Positions 33,221 to 45,372 of a DNA stretch of 62,500 bases are shown here, one piece after another. Both the position numbers and the translations under genes were made by a program. The stretch comes from Symbiodinium natans. Lineage: Eukaryota; Sar; Dinophyceae; Suessiales; Symbiodiniaceae. The number at the start of each line of letters is the position of its first letter. The stretch's first letter is position 1. The notes below the pieces were generated by a model. It saw only the letters and a program-made list of their open reading frames with translations, was not told where the DNA came from and did not search any database. The stretch covers positions 1 through 62,500 of the forward strand of contig CAJNDS010000302.1 of assembly GCA_905221605.1 (NCBI GenBank), in the 5' to 3' direction.

Positions 33221-35180
33221 CCCAGATGCCGCATCTTCTTGCAGCTCCTGGGATTCCGAGCACGTTTTGCAGCGGTGGTGTCCTGAGAAGCTGGTTGGGT
33301 TTAGGGGTTTCAGGGTTTCAGGGTGTTTTGGGTTTCAGGCTGAAAGTTTCAGGGTTTAGGGCTCAGGGCTCGCCATAGCCTGTGACGAAAATCCTGTGTG
33401 GACGCATGAACTGACAAAAAATGAAAAAATAAGCCCCAAGGGGGATATAATCCCTAAACTGCCTAAACCCTAAACCCTAAACCCTGAAACCTAATATAGG
33501 AGGCTTGCAGCAGAGTAGCACAGTCCGCACTCCCAGAATTTGGGCATCACCTTTGGAAGGCCGTCGCGAAGCCGACAGTGACCGCGCCCTGTGCTCAAAG
33601 GAATCAATCCTTTGGGGGTTTAGGGTTTAGGGTTTAGGGTATTCGGGGTACCTTATTGGGGGCCTGATTACTATTCGGGCCCCCCCCTCCATCTTCGTAA
33701 ATCCCCATATAGAGGGCAGATACCGGCTAGGTGACCAGTGCCTAGACAAGCCCCTGAAAAAGACGTACAGGGTTTGTAATAAGTCTCTTACCTCCAGATT
33801 CTTACATGACAGAAACTACTCATCCCGAAAGCTTCCTAGAATTCATTGTCCAACAGGCAAAGAATAGCTGAATCTTCGCCTGAAAGCCTTGGGGCTCTGA
33901 AACTGCGCAACCAACCCCTCAACCCTCCCTAAACCCTTTTTGCACAGGCTTGTCTCAGCGTGCCCTCCCTAAACCCTAAACCCTAAACCCCTAAACCCCT
34001 AAACCCTAAATCCTCCACCCTGAACCCTGAACTGCACAAGCCACTTCCCTAGCCCCCCGACCACCTGCCTCTTAGTCCCTGCAGCCATCTTGCCTAAAGC
34101 CCTTACCCTCAACACCCAAACTCTACACCTTCCTATACTTTCATCCTGAAACCCTAAAACCCTCAGCTTTACATTTAGGCAGGCACAAACCTTAAACCCT
34201 AAACCCACAAGCCAATTTGTTTGTGCTTCAGCAGCCGTGCCTCGAGTTAGATCGGCCCTGGGACGTCGCAGGATCGAAATCTGCCACCTGTCATTCGCCC
34301 GGATCAAAACACCAATCGGTAGTTTAGGGTTTAGGGGTTTAAGGATCTCAATCCCTACAGTAAACCCTAACCCCCAAACTAATGGGGACTCGGGGAATTA
34401 GGGTTTGTAGATTCTCCATGAAGATTGGGGTAAGAAGCCTTGTTCACGCGTCATTGCGCAGTGTGAAGACAAATCTTGTGCCTCCGGCTTGCCTTTTTCT
34501 GCAGAGTGCAAGGCCCTAAACCCTAAAGGGTTTAGGGTTTAGGGCTTAAGGTTTAGGAAACCCTGAACCCGAAACCCCATACAGCTATTGTGAGTCGCAT
34601 TTTCTGCCTGTTCTCCGCGTCGGCGTGGTGCCAGACGTAGGTCAAGAGTCTGGGTCTGTGCAAGTTTGGGACTACCGTGGTGTCGACGAATTAAGGCGTG
34701 TACTTATCCCGCTGGGGATGCCTCCACAAATAGCAGGAGAGCTCTAGCCTTAAAATAAGCTCTAAACCCTAAACCTCAAAGACAGTACTGTAGCATGTGT
34801 TGGAGGCATGAATCAAAATCCTGCAGCATGAAGCCACAGCACTTGCAATACATAAGGCTTGAAAGAGCTGAGAACACATCCGAGTGCTTTGAAAGGGCGG
34901 CCAAATTACCCCGCAGCAAGGGAGTTCCCACCTTTGGCTCTAACGGTCCCATCTTTCCAGAGAGTTGCCCTGAGTGGCAGCTATGCTGATGGTACCGCCC
35001 TGTACAAGCCCTGGTGTCTTTCAAAGGTGTGGCCACGCAACCATGGCCGCAACACCCCCTGCTGGGCAGGTCAAGTCCTCACAACCTGGCCCACGAAAAT
35101 TGTTCGCCCATTCAGAGAAAGCCGTGCACTGTTGAGGGCCACATAGGACCACACAAGCCGTGCCCGTCCCCCCCTAAAGT

Positions 35181-36605
35181 CTAAAAGTTTTTGTCAACTC
35201 TAAAATTCTTGCAAGCTGTCAGGAAATCCTCGTAGACGATCTTGCATCCAGGGTAGTCCTCCATCATCCGCTCGGGGTGGAACTGCAAACCGACGATGAA
35301 GCGCCCCTGCGACGGATTGTAGCGCGAGTCGTAGAATCCCTCAAGTATGCCATCAGGGGCATAGGCCATTGGCTTCAAGCCCTTTCCCAAGGTTTTGATG
35401 CCTTGGTGGTGGTAAGAGTTCACACTGAGCTCATCCGTGTCAACAAGTGACTTCGCGAACCAGGATGCAAGCGGGGTGTCTGGCAAGACTCCTCGGTTGG
35501 CCAACATATAAAACACACCTCTGAAAGATACTCTTATAAGTATATGTTATGGCTTAGGAACTGGTAACTGATCCTCTCAAATGCCCCCAAAAGGGAGAAA
35601 CATAAAACGATTCAAAGGTCCTACCTAGACTCGGATCGGATGACGGTGGCTGTCGTAGGTTGGATCACTCGCATCCTTAAGGTGTACCAATGCATCCGGA
35701 ACTTCCGTCTCAATGTCGCCGATCAGTGTCCCGCCTCTGAGCACGTTGAGCATCTGCGAGCCACGGCACAGGGAAAGGATAGGACAACCAGAGCCAAGGG
35801 CCAGGCGCATCAGCGCGAACTCGAGCTCATCCTTGGAGACATCGAACTCAGTATCGCTGGCCCACTTCATGGCGTCTTCTCCGTCCAGGCGGTCGGGCGC
35901 GCAGCAGCCATACTTGCTGAGGATCTCGTCGGAGATGTCGTTGCCCTCTACAACGAGCAAGCCATCCATTGGCAAGTACTCGGCAAGCGCGGGTACCGTC
36001 AGTGCAGTTCGGGGGATCATGATGGCGGCACCTCCGTTCTCCTTGGTAGCCCAGCCATATTGCAAAATGAGGGTACCCTTTTGGGGTTTGGTTGCTTTAG
36101 ACTTTACTAGAATCTAGAAAGAACAAGAAAGGGACAAAAGGGTACCACTGGGCTACCAAGTCTCTTGGATCAGGTCTAGGTGGTACTCGCCCAGGAAGTC
36201 GACATACTTTCCCTTGCGAAGGTGCCGACGCGTGACGCACAGCACTCGCGCTGGTGCATTCCAAGCCACCGGGAGGACCCGTGTGAGCTTGTAGCGTTGT
36301 AGCTCGGATCGTTTCGGGAGTCGCTTCTTTGTCTTAGACAGGGCCTTCAGGGCCATCCTAGGCGGGGACGGTCCTTCATCAGTTGCATCACTGTCATCTC
36401 CCGACCGAGCTACATGGCACAAGGACGAGTACATCTTGCCATGCTCGTGGTCCTCATCCGTGTCAATGTCCCTTTCCTCCAGGCCCACAATTTCAAAGTG
36501 GGGATCCACCTCATCATCGCTTGGAATCTGCCTCCGCGTGTAGATGCAGGAGTCGGAGGAAACGCGTGCGTAACCTTGAGCCCCGCCGTGTGCCATGTGT
36601 GCCAT
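35181..36605 (-). CDS. Class I glutamine amidotransferase-fold hydrolase (peptidase C26-like)
   Basis: Exons 36165-36605, 35633-36041 and 35181-35491 join in phase to 386 residues. The fold is that of gamma-glutamyl hydrolases and PuuD/GAT1_2.1-type proteins, which cut gamma-glutamyl bonds; the substrate cannot be told. The nucleophile elbow is [11 protein letters not shown] (C239), and GLQFHPERM gives H355 and E357, completing the Cys-His-Glu triad. [12 protein letters not shown] starts the fold, and the first 100 residues are an acidic, low-complexity extension. Both introns use GA donors and AG|G acceptors and are introners (36042-36164 with GAGA duplicated; 35492-35632 with GAGTCT duplicated). 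The start is uncertain: an AG|G site near 36582 could mark an upstream exon. A simple ORF reading would wrongly include intron-coded residues at both junctions. Confidence 0.9.
35492..35632. mobile_element. Introner element, family F, as amidotransferase intron 2
   Basis: A 141 bp intron with GAGTCT at both edges. The interior shares CCTCTGAAAGATA and GGTCCTACCTAG with the other family F copies. Removing it gives the continuous family sequence HPIRVLPDTPL. Confidence 0.85.
36042..36164. mobile_element. Introner element, family T, as amidotransferase intron 1
   Basis: A 123 bp intron with perfect arms CTTGGTAGCCCAG / CTGGGCTACCAAG, flanked by a GAGA duplication that supplies the GA donor. Confidence 0.92.
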
Positions 36606-36854
36606 TGGATCGGACTAAGGGAGGCTACCTCAATCGACCTCACAAATGTGCGCCGTTTCCTGAACCAAACAGCTACAGGTGCCAAAATTGCATCTGGGAG
36701 TCGCTTGTGACTGGGTTGTTTCCGGAGGTTGCTCACCGGCTATCACGGGGTGTCACGGGCTCCTGGTGTGAGGCTCAGAATTGCAGAGCATTTGCACCTA
36801 TTGGCAGGTTTTGTTGGAGGGAAAAAGGCCCTTTGGCCTTGATGCTATGCCCTG

Positions 36855-38077
36855 CTAGGCCCTGAGAGACATGTACCACGAGATCTTGGCCTCGTCAACT
36901 TCGGCCATCCATAAGCTACAGGACAAGCCGCGAGGCACGAGGCGAACGGAATAAGCTGCGTATGTATACTGCTCTACTAGGCGGTATCCATGTGGTGTCC
37001 CAACGTGGTAAGGGTATGCGGATTTCTCGGACGGTTCTCGCAGCTCTGCCAAACTACTTGAAGGTGAAAGCTGTCGCGCAGCAAGAGGCAAGATGAGGCT
37101 ACCTCGGCAAGTGAAGAGTCGGCACCACAAATCAACGTCAAGGGCTCTGAAACCTTTTTGCTTTAGAGGCCTGGCGCCCGCTTCCACTGTCGTGGTCGGA
37201 CATGAGGCAAGCAATGGTAGCCATGGCAGCCTGCTTCAAAGGCATGTCTTCAGGCACATGGTTCACAACATCCCCTTGGGATCATCAGCTCAAGAAGTCG
37301 TAGCTTTGGGAACGCTCAGCCTTAGAAGCTCATGACCTGCAGAGCTCACCGGTCAGGAGGCTTTCCTGCTTCCGGTGTGTGCATAAGCGAAGGGGCTGCA
37401 GCGCAGCGTGTTTGGCACGGGAGTTGCCAAGACCAGGACTAGTAGGTTCCCGAAATTGGGGCAGATTGGGTTTAGGGTTTAGGGCGCTGCCTAAATTGGG
37501 GGGTACTTGTTCATTAGAACGTACCTGGCTCGTGCTTAGGGTGCCCAACAACCGATGATCGACCGTCTGTCCCAGTCTCGGCAAGCCCGGAGCCAGACTT
37601 GTGCATTTACCAACATTGCAGGGCATCACACCTGTGACCAAAGGGAAACTGGTGCGAATTTCAAGAACTGTCCCATGTCTCGGGGATTTTGGGTGTTGGC
37701 CCTTTTCTGTGCATGACTCCAGCGATCCTAGAGTGTGCACGCAGAAGGTTCCTGGCTGCATGTACCTCGAAACTCATTCAATCGACATGGCCTCCGACAT
37801 AACTCTGAACACGTGAAGTTGTGATGTCCTGGTATGACAGAACCATGCACGGAGCCACGCAGGGTGGCTGAGAGGTTCATGCATGCCAAAGAGATCCATT
37901 TGCTGTTCGCGCCCTCTCACCGGATCTTGCACCTGGGTGTGTTGAGGGCACATGAGACAGCCCGACATACGAGGAGCCTCTGAGCCAGCGGCCAATTTCT
38001 ATGTCCACAACACCACATCCTGCAGGCTTCGGAATGTCAGCCAAGTGCCGTGATGCCATGATCATGACAAGTAGCAC
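36855..38077 (-). CDS. Coding-like stretches, unrecognised gene(s)
   Basis: Three minus-strand open segments look coding. 36855-37120 (PHGYRLVEQYTYAAYSVRLV, ending with a stop near 36855) could be the 3' end of the gene upstream of the amidotransferase. About 37190-37280 reads VPEDMPLKQAAMATIACLMS. About 37880-38077 (LVLLVMIMASRHLADIPKPA) has a hydrophobic start. The exon joins and the family are unknown. A short telomere-type patch lies at 37467-37482. Confidence 0.35.
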
Positions 38078-38230
38078 GAGGCGACTGCTTCTTGCCAGTG
38101 CCAGTAGTCTCCCCCCCTACTGTTGAGCATTCCATACGTGTATACTGTCTGTATACACACTCACAACGAAACACCCATAACAATGAAACACTATAACGAA
38201 AGCTTTGAACATTAGAGTGGGCGGGGGAGG

Positions 38231-38566
38231 GTGTTAATATTGAGGGCCGAAGGACAACTCGAGACAGGATCTGTCCTGGGGGCTAGCAGCAGCCGAGAGC
38301 TGGAGAACAGGCTGCTGGTCGATATGCCGAAAGTAGCCCTGGCAGGTTGTTTTGGAGGCCGATGGCTCTACATCGCGTTACGATGGAGGAGCCCTTTCGG
38401 CCCAAAACCCCAGGGACTATCGAAGGCAGAGCACATCATCAGCGCTCAGCCAAACCTTAACCCATTCGCTGCAAATCTGCGAGTGTGCAGATTCTCGGGT
38501 TCTTTAAGATCGGGGTTCAAGGGGTATGCAACCCAAGGTTCCCTAGTACTCCCCATTGCTCCCTAA
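38231..38566 (+). CDS. Candidate plus-strand exon, unrecognised
   Basis: A 111-codon plus-strand open frame with protein-like composition in its first 60 codons (SRELENRLLVDMPKVALAGC). It is on the strand opposite to most genes here and merges at its 3' end into introner-like sequence. Support is weak. Confidence 0.25.
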   Translation: MLILRAEGQLETGSVLGASSSRELENRLLVDMPKVALAGCFGGRWLYIALRWRSPFGPKPQGLSKAEHIISAQPNLNPFAANLRVCRFSGSLRSGFKGYATQGSLVLPIAP

Positions 38567-38832
38567 GGCTCCCTAACGTTCTCAAGTTACCTTCCCCCCA
38601 TGAGTCCCTTAAGGGCCCTAAAAAAAAACAGAGGCCAGGAAATCTACGACCTGCCTCCCGGAAACGGCACCAAACTGGAACTGAGGCGCCGCGACAGGTT
38701 CAGGAGGAAGGTGCAGTATAACTCCCCCTAAAAACCCTAAGCCGCGAAGCCCCCAAAGCCCTACACCCCTGAATCCCTAAACCCATACGCCACCAAACCC
38801 CGAAACCCCTTTTGTAGCAACCCTAAATCACT

Positions 38833-38978
38833 GGCTCTTAGAAGTGACTGAGGGAATGAGGTACCCTTTAGATAACCCCTTATAGGGTCTGTACATATAC
38901 ATACATATATAGATACATTCCTTACGTATGTATACCTGCTGGGGGGGTACACGGTACCTCATTCCCTCATGAAGAGCC
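38833..38978. mobile_element. Palindromic element with A/T microsatellite core
   Basis: The arms GGCTCTTAGAAGTGACTGAG + GGAATGAGGTACC and GGTACCTCATTCCCTCATGAAGAGCC (each given in part) are inverted repeats about 30 bp long, around a core of TACATA units. The outermost CTGGCTCTT/AAGAGCCAG is also palindromic. Confidence 0.75.
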
Positions 38979-40280
38979 AGTAAGTAAACCCCAAACCCCT
39001 TAAACCTTCCTAAACCCTAAACCCTACACCCTAAACCCTAACCCCCACCCCCCCCCCCCACCTTTAAAAAGCAAGGCTGAGCTCTCATTTAGCGTGAGAA
39101 GAGCACAGCAAGGGCGGGCCTTCAGGTTCAGCAAGATATTGCTCACCAGTTGCTGGAACCTAGGAGTTGGTATTGTGGGTGGGGCTTAGGGCTTAGGGCT
39201 TAGGGCTTAGGGCTTAGGGCTCTGGGCTTTGGGTTTAGGGTCGGGTTCCGGCCCGGTTTCTGCTGCCACCACCAGGTCTCGAGGCCCATAGAACGGCCTT
39301 CACGAGAGTCTTACAGTCACTGTGCGAGCTGTGGGCAGCCAAGTCATGGTGCGCTTGTGAGGTTCCTGATACAACACGAAGCCCCATGCTCTGGCTTTAG
39401 GGTTTACCCTATCCCGCCTATACCCTAAACCCTAAACCCTGTTAGTGTGTAGGGTACTGGTCATCTCAGCTGCGCACTGGTACACGCCGATGTGGAAGTG
39501 GCCCTGTGCCAGAGCTTTCAAGAATGCCCAGCCTCAGCAGAACCACAATGGGAGGGGGATTACCATGGCAGTGGGGCGGAGGGGGAGGGGAGGAGGGGGG
39601 AGAGGAGGGGAGGAGGGGGGGGGGGGCAGGGGGGTTTCACCCACTTCCTAAACACTTTTGCTTCCAGGCCTGGGAAGTCGGTCCAGAAAAGTGTCTAAGC
39701 CCCAAAAACCGCTACAATTCGTAACTCACGCAGGCAGACTGTCCATGTCCCAAAGCCATGTCGCCAAGCAACAGCAGTCCTGGCTTCACTTAGAGGGTTA
39801 TCCCAAAACTCGGAAGCTGTTCAGGATTTTGAGTTAAATTGTCGAAGTAAGGCGAGGCTAGATGGCTAATAGCAAAGTCTGGTTCCTCAAATACCCTGTT
39901 TTGGCACGCCCGCGAAACTTTAACAAACATGTTTACTCTACTCATCAAGGTAAACCGAAAGCGTCACTGGGCATCCATACTCCCTCCACGCAACCCTGGC
40001 ACTCCCTGAAGCTGCGCACGAAAGCAATCCATCCAAACAAGCAAGCTCTAAACCCTAAACCCCGAACCTTAATGCTAATATCTTAAGCCCGTTTTCCCCT
40101 CATACCCGAAACTGAACGCCTTAAACCCTAAACCCTAAACCCTAAAAGCCGCAGGACTCATCTGAGACCAGAGCTGAAGGCCCCCTGCACGGTCCCCTCA
40201 ATCGGGAACTCAGCACACCACTCCTTGAGCCTGGCTAGGGGTGTAGGGTTTAGGGTGTAGGGTCATGGTGTAGTTGCAGT
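38979..40280. other. Repeat-rich stretch, no supported gene
   Basis: Holds CCCTAAA scraps (39005-39040), a C-run, a GCTTAGG-variant array (39183-39225), a G-rich/GGA-rich tract (39570-39630) and short CCCTAAA arrays near 39415-39440 and 40125-40145. Open frames over 39445-39700 are products of the G-rich tract. Confidence 0.5.
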
Positions 40281-40396
40281 ACCTTCCTATGGGCCCGTAA
40301 ATGGGGCCCCCTTTTCTACCCGTTAAATACCCTGTGCAACCCAGACGCCTATACTTCAGAACCCCTTAAAGCGGGTAAGGGACCATAGGAAGGGAC
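40281..40396. mobile_element. Palindromic element (TIR ACCTTCCTATGGGCCC)
   Basis: The left arm ACCTTCCTATGGGCCC and the right arm GGGACCATAGGAAGGGA are inverted repeats. Inner sequences CTACCCGTTAAA and TTTAAGCGGGTAAG (approximate) are a second inverted pair. Confidence 0.65.
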
Positions 40397-42470
40397 CATT
40401 TAACTTCCCGATAGGCGAACAAAGGCAAGTCTTAAGGTTTACGGCGTAAGGCAATTTATCGCCTGGGGGGATGTGTGAAGGAAGCTTGGCACTGCTTCAA
40501 GTCGTGCTTGATGAGGCCGCTTGCTACCGGCCGCTTTCAGAAACCCCTCGTTTGGGATGGCGCGTCGCGGTTGACTGATGAAGTCGCGACCTTGCCTTCG
40601 CGGTGGAGTTCTTCTGCGCAGTGAGGCCACAAGCTCCAAACCCAAAACCAGTTCACAGACTCCTGCGTTGACAAAATAGAGCCGCGAAAAGGAACGCGAA
40701 TCCAGGCACTTCTGGCCCATAGAACCCTAAACCCTAAACCCTAAACCCTAAAAGATTCCAAGTCACCCCCCTAGGAACTTCGCCCTTCCAGCTTTGGATA
40801 TAACTGCGCGGATCCCTGCCTGCAGCCGGAGAAGCAATGGAGCCTAGGCCAGTTGCTTAATCTGGTCCCCATATGCAGAAATATTATTAGGCAAATATAC
40901 AAATATACCTTATACATGTATATGCATATGCCTACATGTTTCTATCTCTTTATCGGTCTTATAGTCAAAGTTAATTTTCTTGGGGGGCCCCCCCCCCCCC
41001 CTCCAAACAACAAAAAAAACAAAAAAAAGGACGAGGAGTTGAGATCAGGTACGTGTTGCAGAGATCAATCGGGTTCTTGGGAGGTTTAGGGGCTTCGTGC
41101 TTGCAAGGCACCCCCTTAACTGCCACAACTTGGGGATGTTTGCCCACTAGCAGTCCTTAAAAGGGATTATAGTACCCCCTATTCTTATCCCTCTTAAGGA
41201 CTGCTAGTATAAGGGGGGGCATCCCAAGCCACATCAAGCCATGAAACCCGTTTAGGGATTAGGGATGTGCAGCCTCCCTTTTTTTGCATCTGGGCTCACA
41301 GCGACAGCCAGGAACGCTGGCATTTCCGAAGCCCCCTTCCCCCCCTTTCACCCCCCCTTTCTTGTGGTTTGGGGTAGATGAGGGGTACCCCTTGGCCGCG
41401 GTTCTTTAAGGCAACACTCCCGCTCCATGAGTATTCTGTGTACCCTCACAAGAGGGAAATGCCATGAAGTGCCACTCCGTGGATGAGTTCTGCGGGGATG
41501 AAAGGGTGACCTTCGGGCTTTGAGGGGCTCTAGTGTCCAGCCCTAAAACCTAAACCCTCAACCCCAAACCCCTAAAGCCTCACCCATATCCGAAAGGTTC
41601 CCTACTCAGGTCTTACTGAGCACCTCCGTGGGTGACCCCAATTGGCTCTATGTAAGCTCACAATTATTTCAAGATCAGCCCGGATAAAAAAAAAAACTCC
41701 CAAGGTTATAGGCCCTGACTATCAAGCTTTAGCCGGAGTGTGCAGGGCCAGTAAGCTTAGGCCAGAGCGTGCAGGGCAAGAAGGTGTTGCTTCGGGGCAG
41801 GTGCGCTGGCGTGTGCTGCACCTGACAGATTGCAAGCTGGACACTCCCCTCCCGCTTTTTGCTGTGAAGTGAAACCCCCCATGCCAACCCCCCAACCCCC
41901 TAAACTCTTTCGATTCTCGGACGCCCCGATCCTGAAAAAAATCCAGACACCCTAGACCAGACTTATCCCTAAACCCTAAACCCTAAACCCTAAACCCTAA
42001 ACCCTAAACCAGACTGTCAGTCCCAGACGGCCCAAAGCCCTGAACCTCTCGCGCTGAGGTCGCTACCGGTATGGGTGGCAGCTCGAGAAAGCGCGGGCGA
42101 CCTTGCTGTGAAGACCAGGTAGGGGGGTTTAGGGTTTAGGGTTTGGGGTTTAGGGTTTAGGGATTTGGTTCAGCTGGTTTACTGCTGCTTGCTTAAGAAC
42201 CCCCCCCCCTCCAAAACAAAAATATTCTTCCTCTATCAGGGTGATATATAGGTATCATGGTCTTGCATGTTTCTTTCTGTTATCTTGGTGGGTGGGTGGG
42301 GCGGGTTCTGAAATAGGGGGTTGAGGTGGCTGGCTTGGCCCATGCTGGACACAAAGTGTTCCTGGGACTGCAGTTTCACTTAGCTGCTGAGTTCAGAAGC
42401 CCCCAAAAAAACTCACACTTTCAGTTCTATAGGGGATTGTAGTATCCTAAAAAAAAGAGTGCTCACTCAG
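40397..42470. other. No supported gene; scattered elements
   Basis: A minus-strand open frame at 40439-40720 and a plus-strand one at 41642-41872 are possible but unsupported exons. Other content: CCCTAAA arrays (40722-40752, 41968-42010), C/A-runs (40986-41030), a family A element (41130-41227) and TTTAGGG units at 42126-42165. Confidence 0.4.
41130..41227. mobile_element. Introner-like element, family A
   Basis: The arms TTGGGGATGTTTGCCCACTA and TATAAGGGGGGGCATCCCAA are inverted repeats, with CCACA on both sides. Confidence 0.8.
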
Positions 42471-42478
42471 CTACGAAG

Positions 42479-43203
42479 TTAAGAGATGCCGAGATCGATG
42501 CTCATGAAGTCGCGGAGCTTGTCGTACTCAACCCGGCCCCGGTCCACCTGACAGGTTCCCGCTTGCGGCGGTGACCAAACTCATGGCAAGTGCAGTGCGG
42601 ACTCACAGTCAACTCCTAGCATGCCCCAATAGGTATGCTGAAGGGAATCCCAGCTCCAATCATCCTTAAACCATGTCACAACTTTTTGGAGTTTACGAAA
42701 ATAGGGACCCCTAACATAGGCCCCAAATAAGAATATTCCCTTATAAAACTGACCCTAGTTTGGGTACCCCTAGTTTCGGAAAACCCAATGTTCCAACTTT
42801 CTGGAGTTTACTGTAGGCACTTGGGAACTTTTCAAGTAGGCACTCAACCAACACGCCCAGCCTTCCGGAAAGTGGCCGGAGAGTTACTCTCTGGGCCTGC
42901 CTCAGAGGAGTCTTCTTTGAGCGCGGGAAGCATGATATGGTTTGGGGTTTGGGGTTTGGGGTTCGGGGTTCGGGGTTCGGGGTTTGGGGTTCAAAATTTT
43001 CGGTTGACATAGAATAACTCACTGCGAAGTAGCTGAAAGACCTGCCTTTCGGATCTGGTTGCTGACTGCTGCTGAAGCTAAGCATTTTCAGGCAGTTGTG
43101 CGCAACCTGCCGCTTTAGGGCGCACAAAGGATTCGCCATGTCTCGCCGAGGTGCGCCGGGGAGTATGGCGTAGCAGGCATCTAAGACCAGAGACACCCGG
43201 CAC
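42479..43203 (-). CDS. Three-exon C-terminal part of an unrecognised protein
   Basis: Exons 43023-43203, 42819-42896 and 42479-42547 join in phase. They encode SLVLDACYAILPGAPRRDMA ... AQRVTLRPLSGRLGVLVECL ... VDRGRVEYDKLRDFMSIDLG and end at TAA (42479-42481). The first intron has a GTGAGT donor, the second a GC donor; both acceptors are AG|G. The second intron contains family D element sequence. The last exon (DRGRVEYDKLRDFM) resembles an EF-hand-like loop-helix, but this is only a resemblance. An AG|G acceptor at 43204-43205 shows that more exons lie upstream. No family recognised. Confidence 0.6.
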
Positions 43204-45372
43204 CTGGCTCAAGAACAGGCCTGGGAGGCCCAAAGAGTCCGAGGAAGGACCAGGAAGATCTACGGTTTAGGGTTTAGGGTTAGAAGGGCCTCTTCGGCAG
43301 CTGGCTCAGGAAGTCGTGCACCTGACAGTCTATAAGTGTTTGCTTTGGCACCCGCATAGCTGGACGAACCCCCAGGGATGCCAGCAACGGTACATGCGTC
43401 AGATGGTTTTAGAGTCTAGGGTTGTAGGGATTAGGGTTGAAGGTTGGGGTTCGCCAAGACATCTAGCTGCCCGAGGATCGCCTGCACACCAAAGGCACCA
43501 TGATCTTCGGCCTTGAGCACGCGTAAACCCTAAACCCCTAAACCCTAAACCCTGAGACCTCGGATGTCCAGCCTCCAGCATGGAGATCAGCCGGTAGCTG
43601 GCTTTGGAGTTTCCCAGCGCCTCGCGTCGCAGAATCGGACCCTGAGGTTCCTCACCTTCTTCGAACTTCTTCGTTTAGGGTTTCGGGTTTAGGGCTTAGG
43701 GCTTAGGTTCTTTGAAGATGCGTAGGAAGCCGCCACCCGTTCGCCACCCCGCACTCTGCTCCCATCAATGGACGTGTTGCGGGACTTGGCTGCAGCCGGA
43801 CCTCCGATAGACATATGCTACGTAGGCCTTGGCCCTTTTGACCCTATCAACCCTGAAAAACCCTAAAAACCCTACAACCCTAAAGACCCCCCCCAAAAAC
43901 AATAAAAACCCTAAACCTAAAAACCCTAAACCTCAAACCCAAAGCCCTGACAACCCTAAACCCCCCAAGAGAAGCACCTTCTGTGCAGCGGCCGTCTGCC
44001 TTTGGAGCTCCTCTGGGCCACCTTTGGAGGTTTAGGGTTTAGGGTTGAGGGTTTAGGGTTTAGGGTTTAGGGTTGAGAGATCATGGCGCCTGTTCTTGTC
44101 ACCCGCCTACTGAAGGGGGTCGTGATGATTACTTGGGTTTTATATAAACAAAATTTTCCAAAAATAATTCCCCAGGGGGATATAGATATTAGACAACTCG
44201 CCACGCTGCAGAGTGGGACTTTAGGACTGGACCTGGCGCAGCGCCGACCGCCATCTTGGCAGTTTGGTCGATGACCTCCGCACATGGGAGCCTACGCCCT
44301 GCAGGGTCGGGGTTCAGGGTTCAGGGTTCAGGGTTTAGGGTAGACCCCCCAAATAGTATCACCCCCCATAAGATCCCCAATAAGGCACCCCCAATTTCGG
44401 AAACCTCCACACATGGGGATGATCCCACAACTGAGAGGCACGCAAGGTCTACCAGACGGGGTGCCAAGGGCCCAACATGCACATCACCTGATCCCTGCTT
44501 ACATGCCCACGTGGACCTAAGCAATCTGTTGGGCCACGAACCCCAAGGTTGGTCCAAGGTCACCAGCTGTCACCCGCTGACACGGACGGCAGGTGTATGG
44601 AGTTTCTATGCACCGAGATGAGTTCGACACTCAATTGCGATGACTTCGGGCTCCTCTGCTCAAAAAGACAATCTCAGCCGGAGACATTTGCTGGCGCCGG
44701 ACCGGGGGCTGCAGCTACCACCTGCAGAACTGCACTCTACACAAGCTACAAGCTGGAGAGCCGGCTGGGGTGCATCGAGACCCTGAAGCCGTAAATACGC
44801 CGTGCGCGCCTTTGAGTTTCCAGCGTTTTGAAGTATAAATCGTTTAAACTTGCAGACAGCCAGGCTCCCAGCCTCGAAGAAATTGCTCGGCAAATCCGCA
44901 GCAAAGTCCGAGGGAACCAAGTAGCTCTGGCAAGCGGCAGGGTTTTAGGATTTTAGGGTTTAGGGTTGAGGGGTAAAATGTGTGAAGAAGCAGCAACCGC
45001 ACCTCGAACTTGTCAGAGCCCGCTGTGCGTGGATGCTGGGCGCCATAACCGCAGAAGACTAGAAGCAGGTGGTCCCCTAAGTTGCAGCAGACACTTGGTT
45101 CAATGGAACCGAACACTGGACGAGGATTTCTTCAGAGGAACCCCTTGCGCGACAAGAAGCGCGGCACCACAATAAACCCTAAACCCTAAACCCTAGTGTC
45201 CGCCAGTGACGGAAAGGTTACAAGGCCAAGTCCGGAACCGGGTCGGGCGTCCGCAACTAGCCACTGAAGTCCGGCCTGAGACCACCATGAAGGAAGCCAT
45301 GAACCCTCGAGATCCTTCAACCCTAAGCCCTGTTCCCCTTAGTTTAGGGTTTAGGGTTTAGGGTTTAGGGTT
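43204..45372. other. Mixed stretch with telomere arrays and weak coding signals
   Basis: Contains CCCTAAA/TTTAGGG scraps (43265, 43525-43555, 43670-43705, 43850-43965, 44030-44070, 44310-44340, 45172-45195, 45340-45372) and family B and N elements (44112-44191, about 44340-44410). An open plus frame at 44549-44794 and minus frames at 44660-45116 overlap; I cannot say which, if any, is coding. Confidence 0.35.

Larger units (their letters stand above)
31046..35180. other. Stretch without a supported gene, rich in small elements
   Basis: Contains telomere-type arrays (31325-31390, 31548-31580, 33465-33490, 33615-33640, 33965-34020, 34510-34555), an A-run (31755-31770), a G-run (32876-32890) and introner-like elements of families D (32391-32500), B (32551-32654) and A (33118-33220). 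Short open frames at 31070-31273 (-) and 34776-35036 (-) are not convincing. Confidence 0.45.

Noticed and set aside
35492-35516. Exon beginning MFYMLANRG in the amidotransferase
   Set aside because: It is intron sequence; the family continues HPIRV|LPDTPL after removing 35492-35632.
36042-36065. Amidotransferase start at [12 protein letters not shown]
   Set aside because: The first residues are encoded by the introner's right arm; removing the element joins [13 protein letters not shown].
39445-39724. Gly/Arg-rich plus-strand ORFs
   Set aside because: They arise from the GGA/GGG-rich tract in all three frames.
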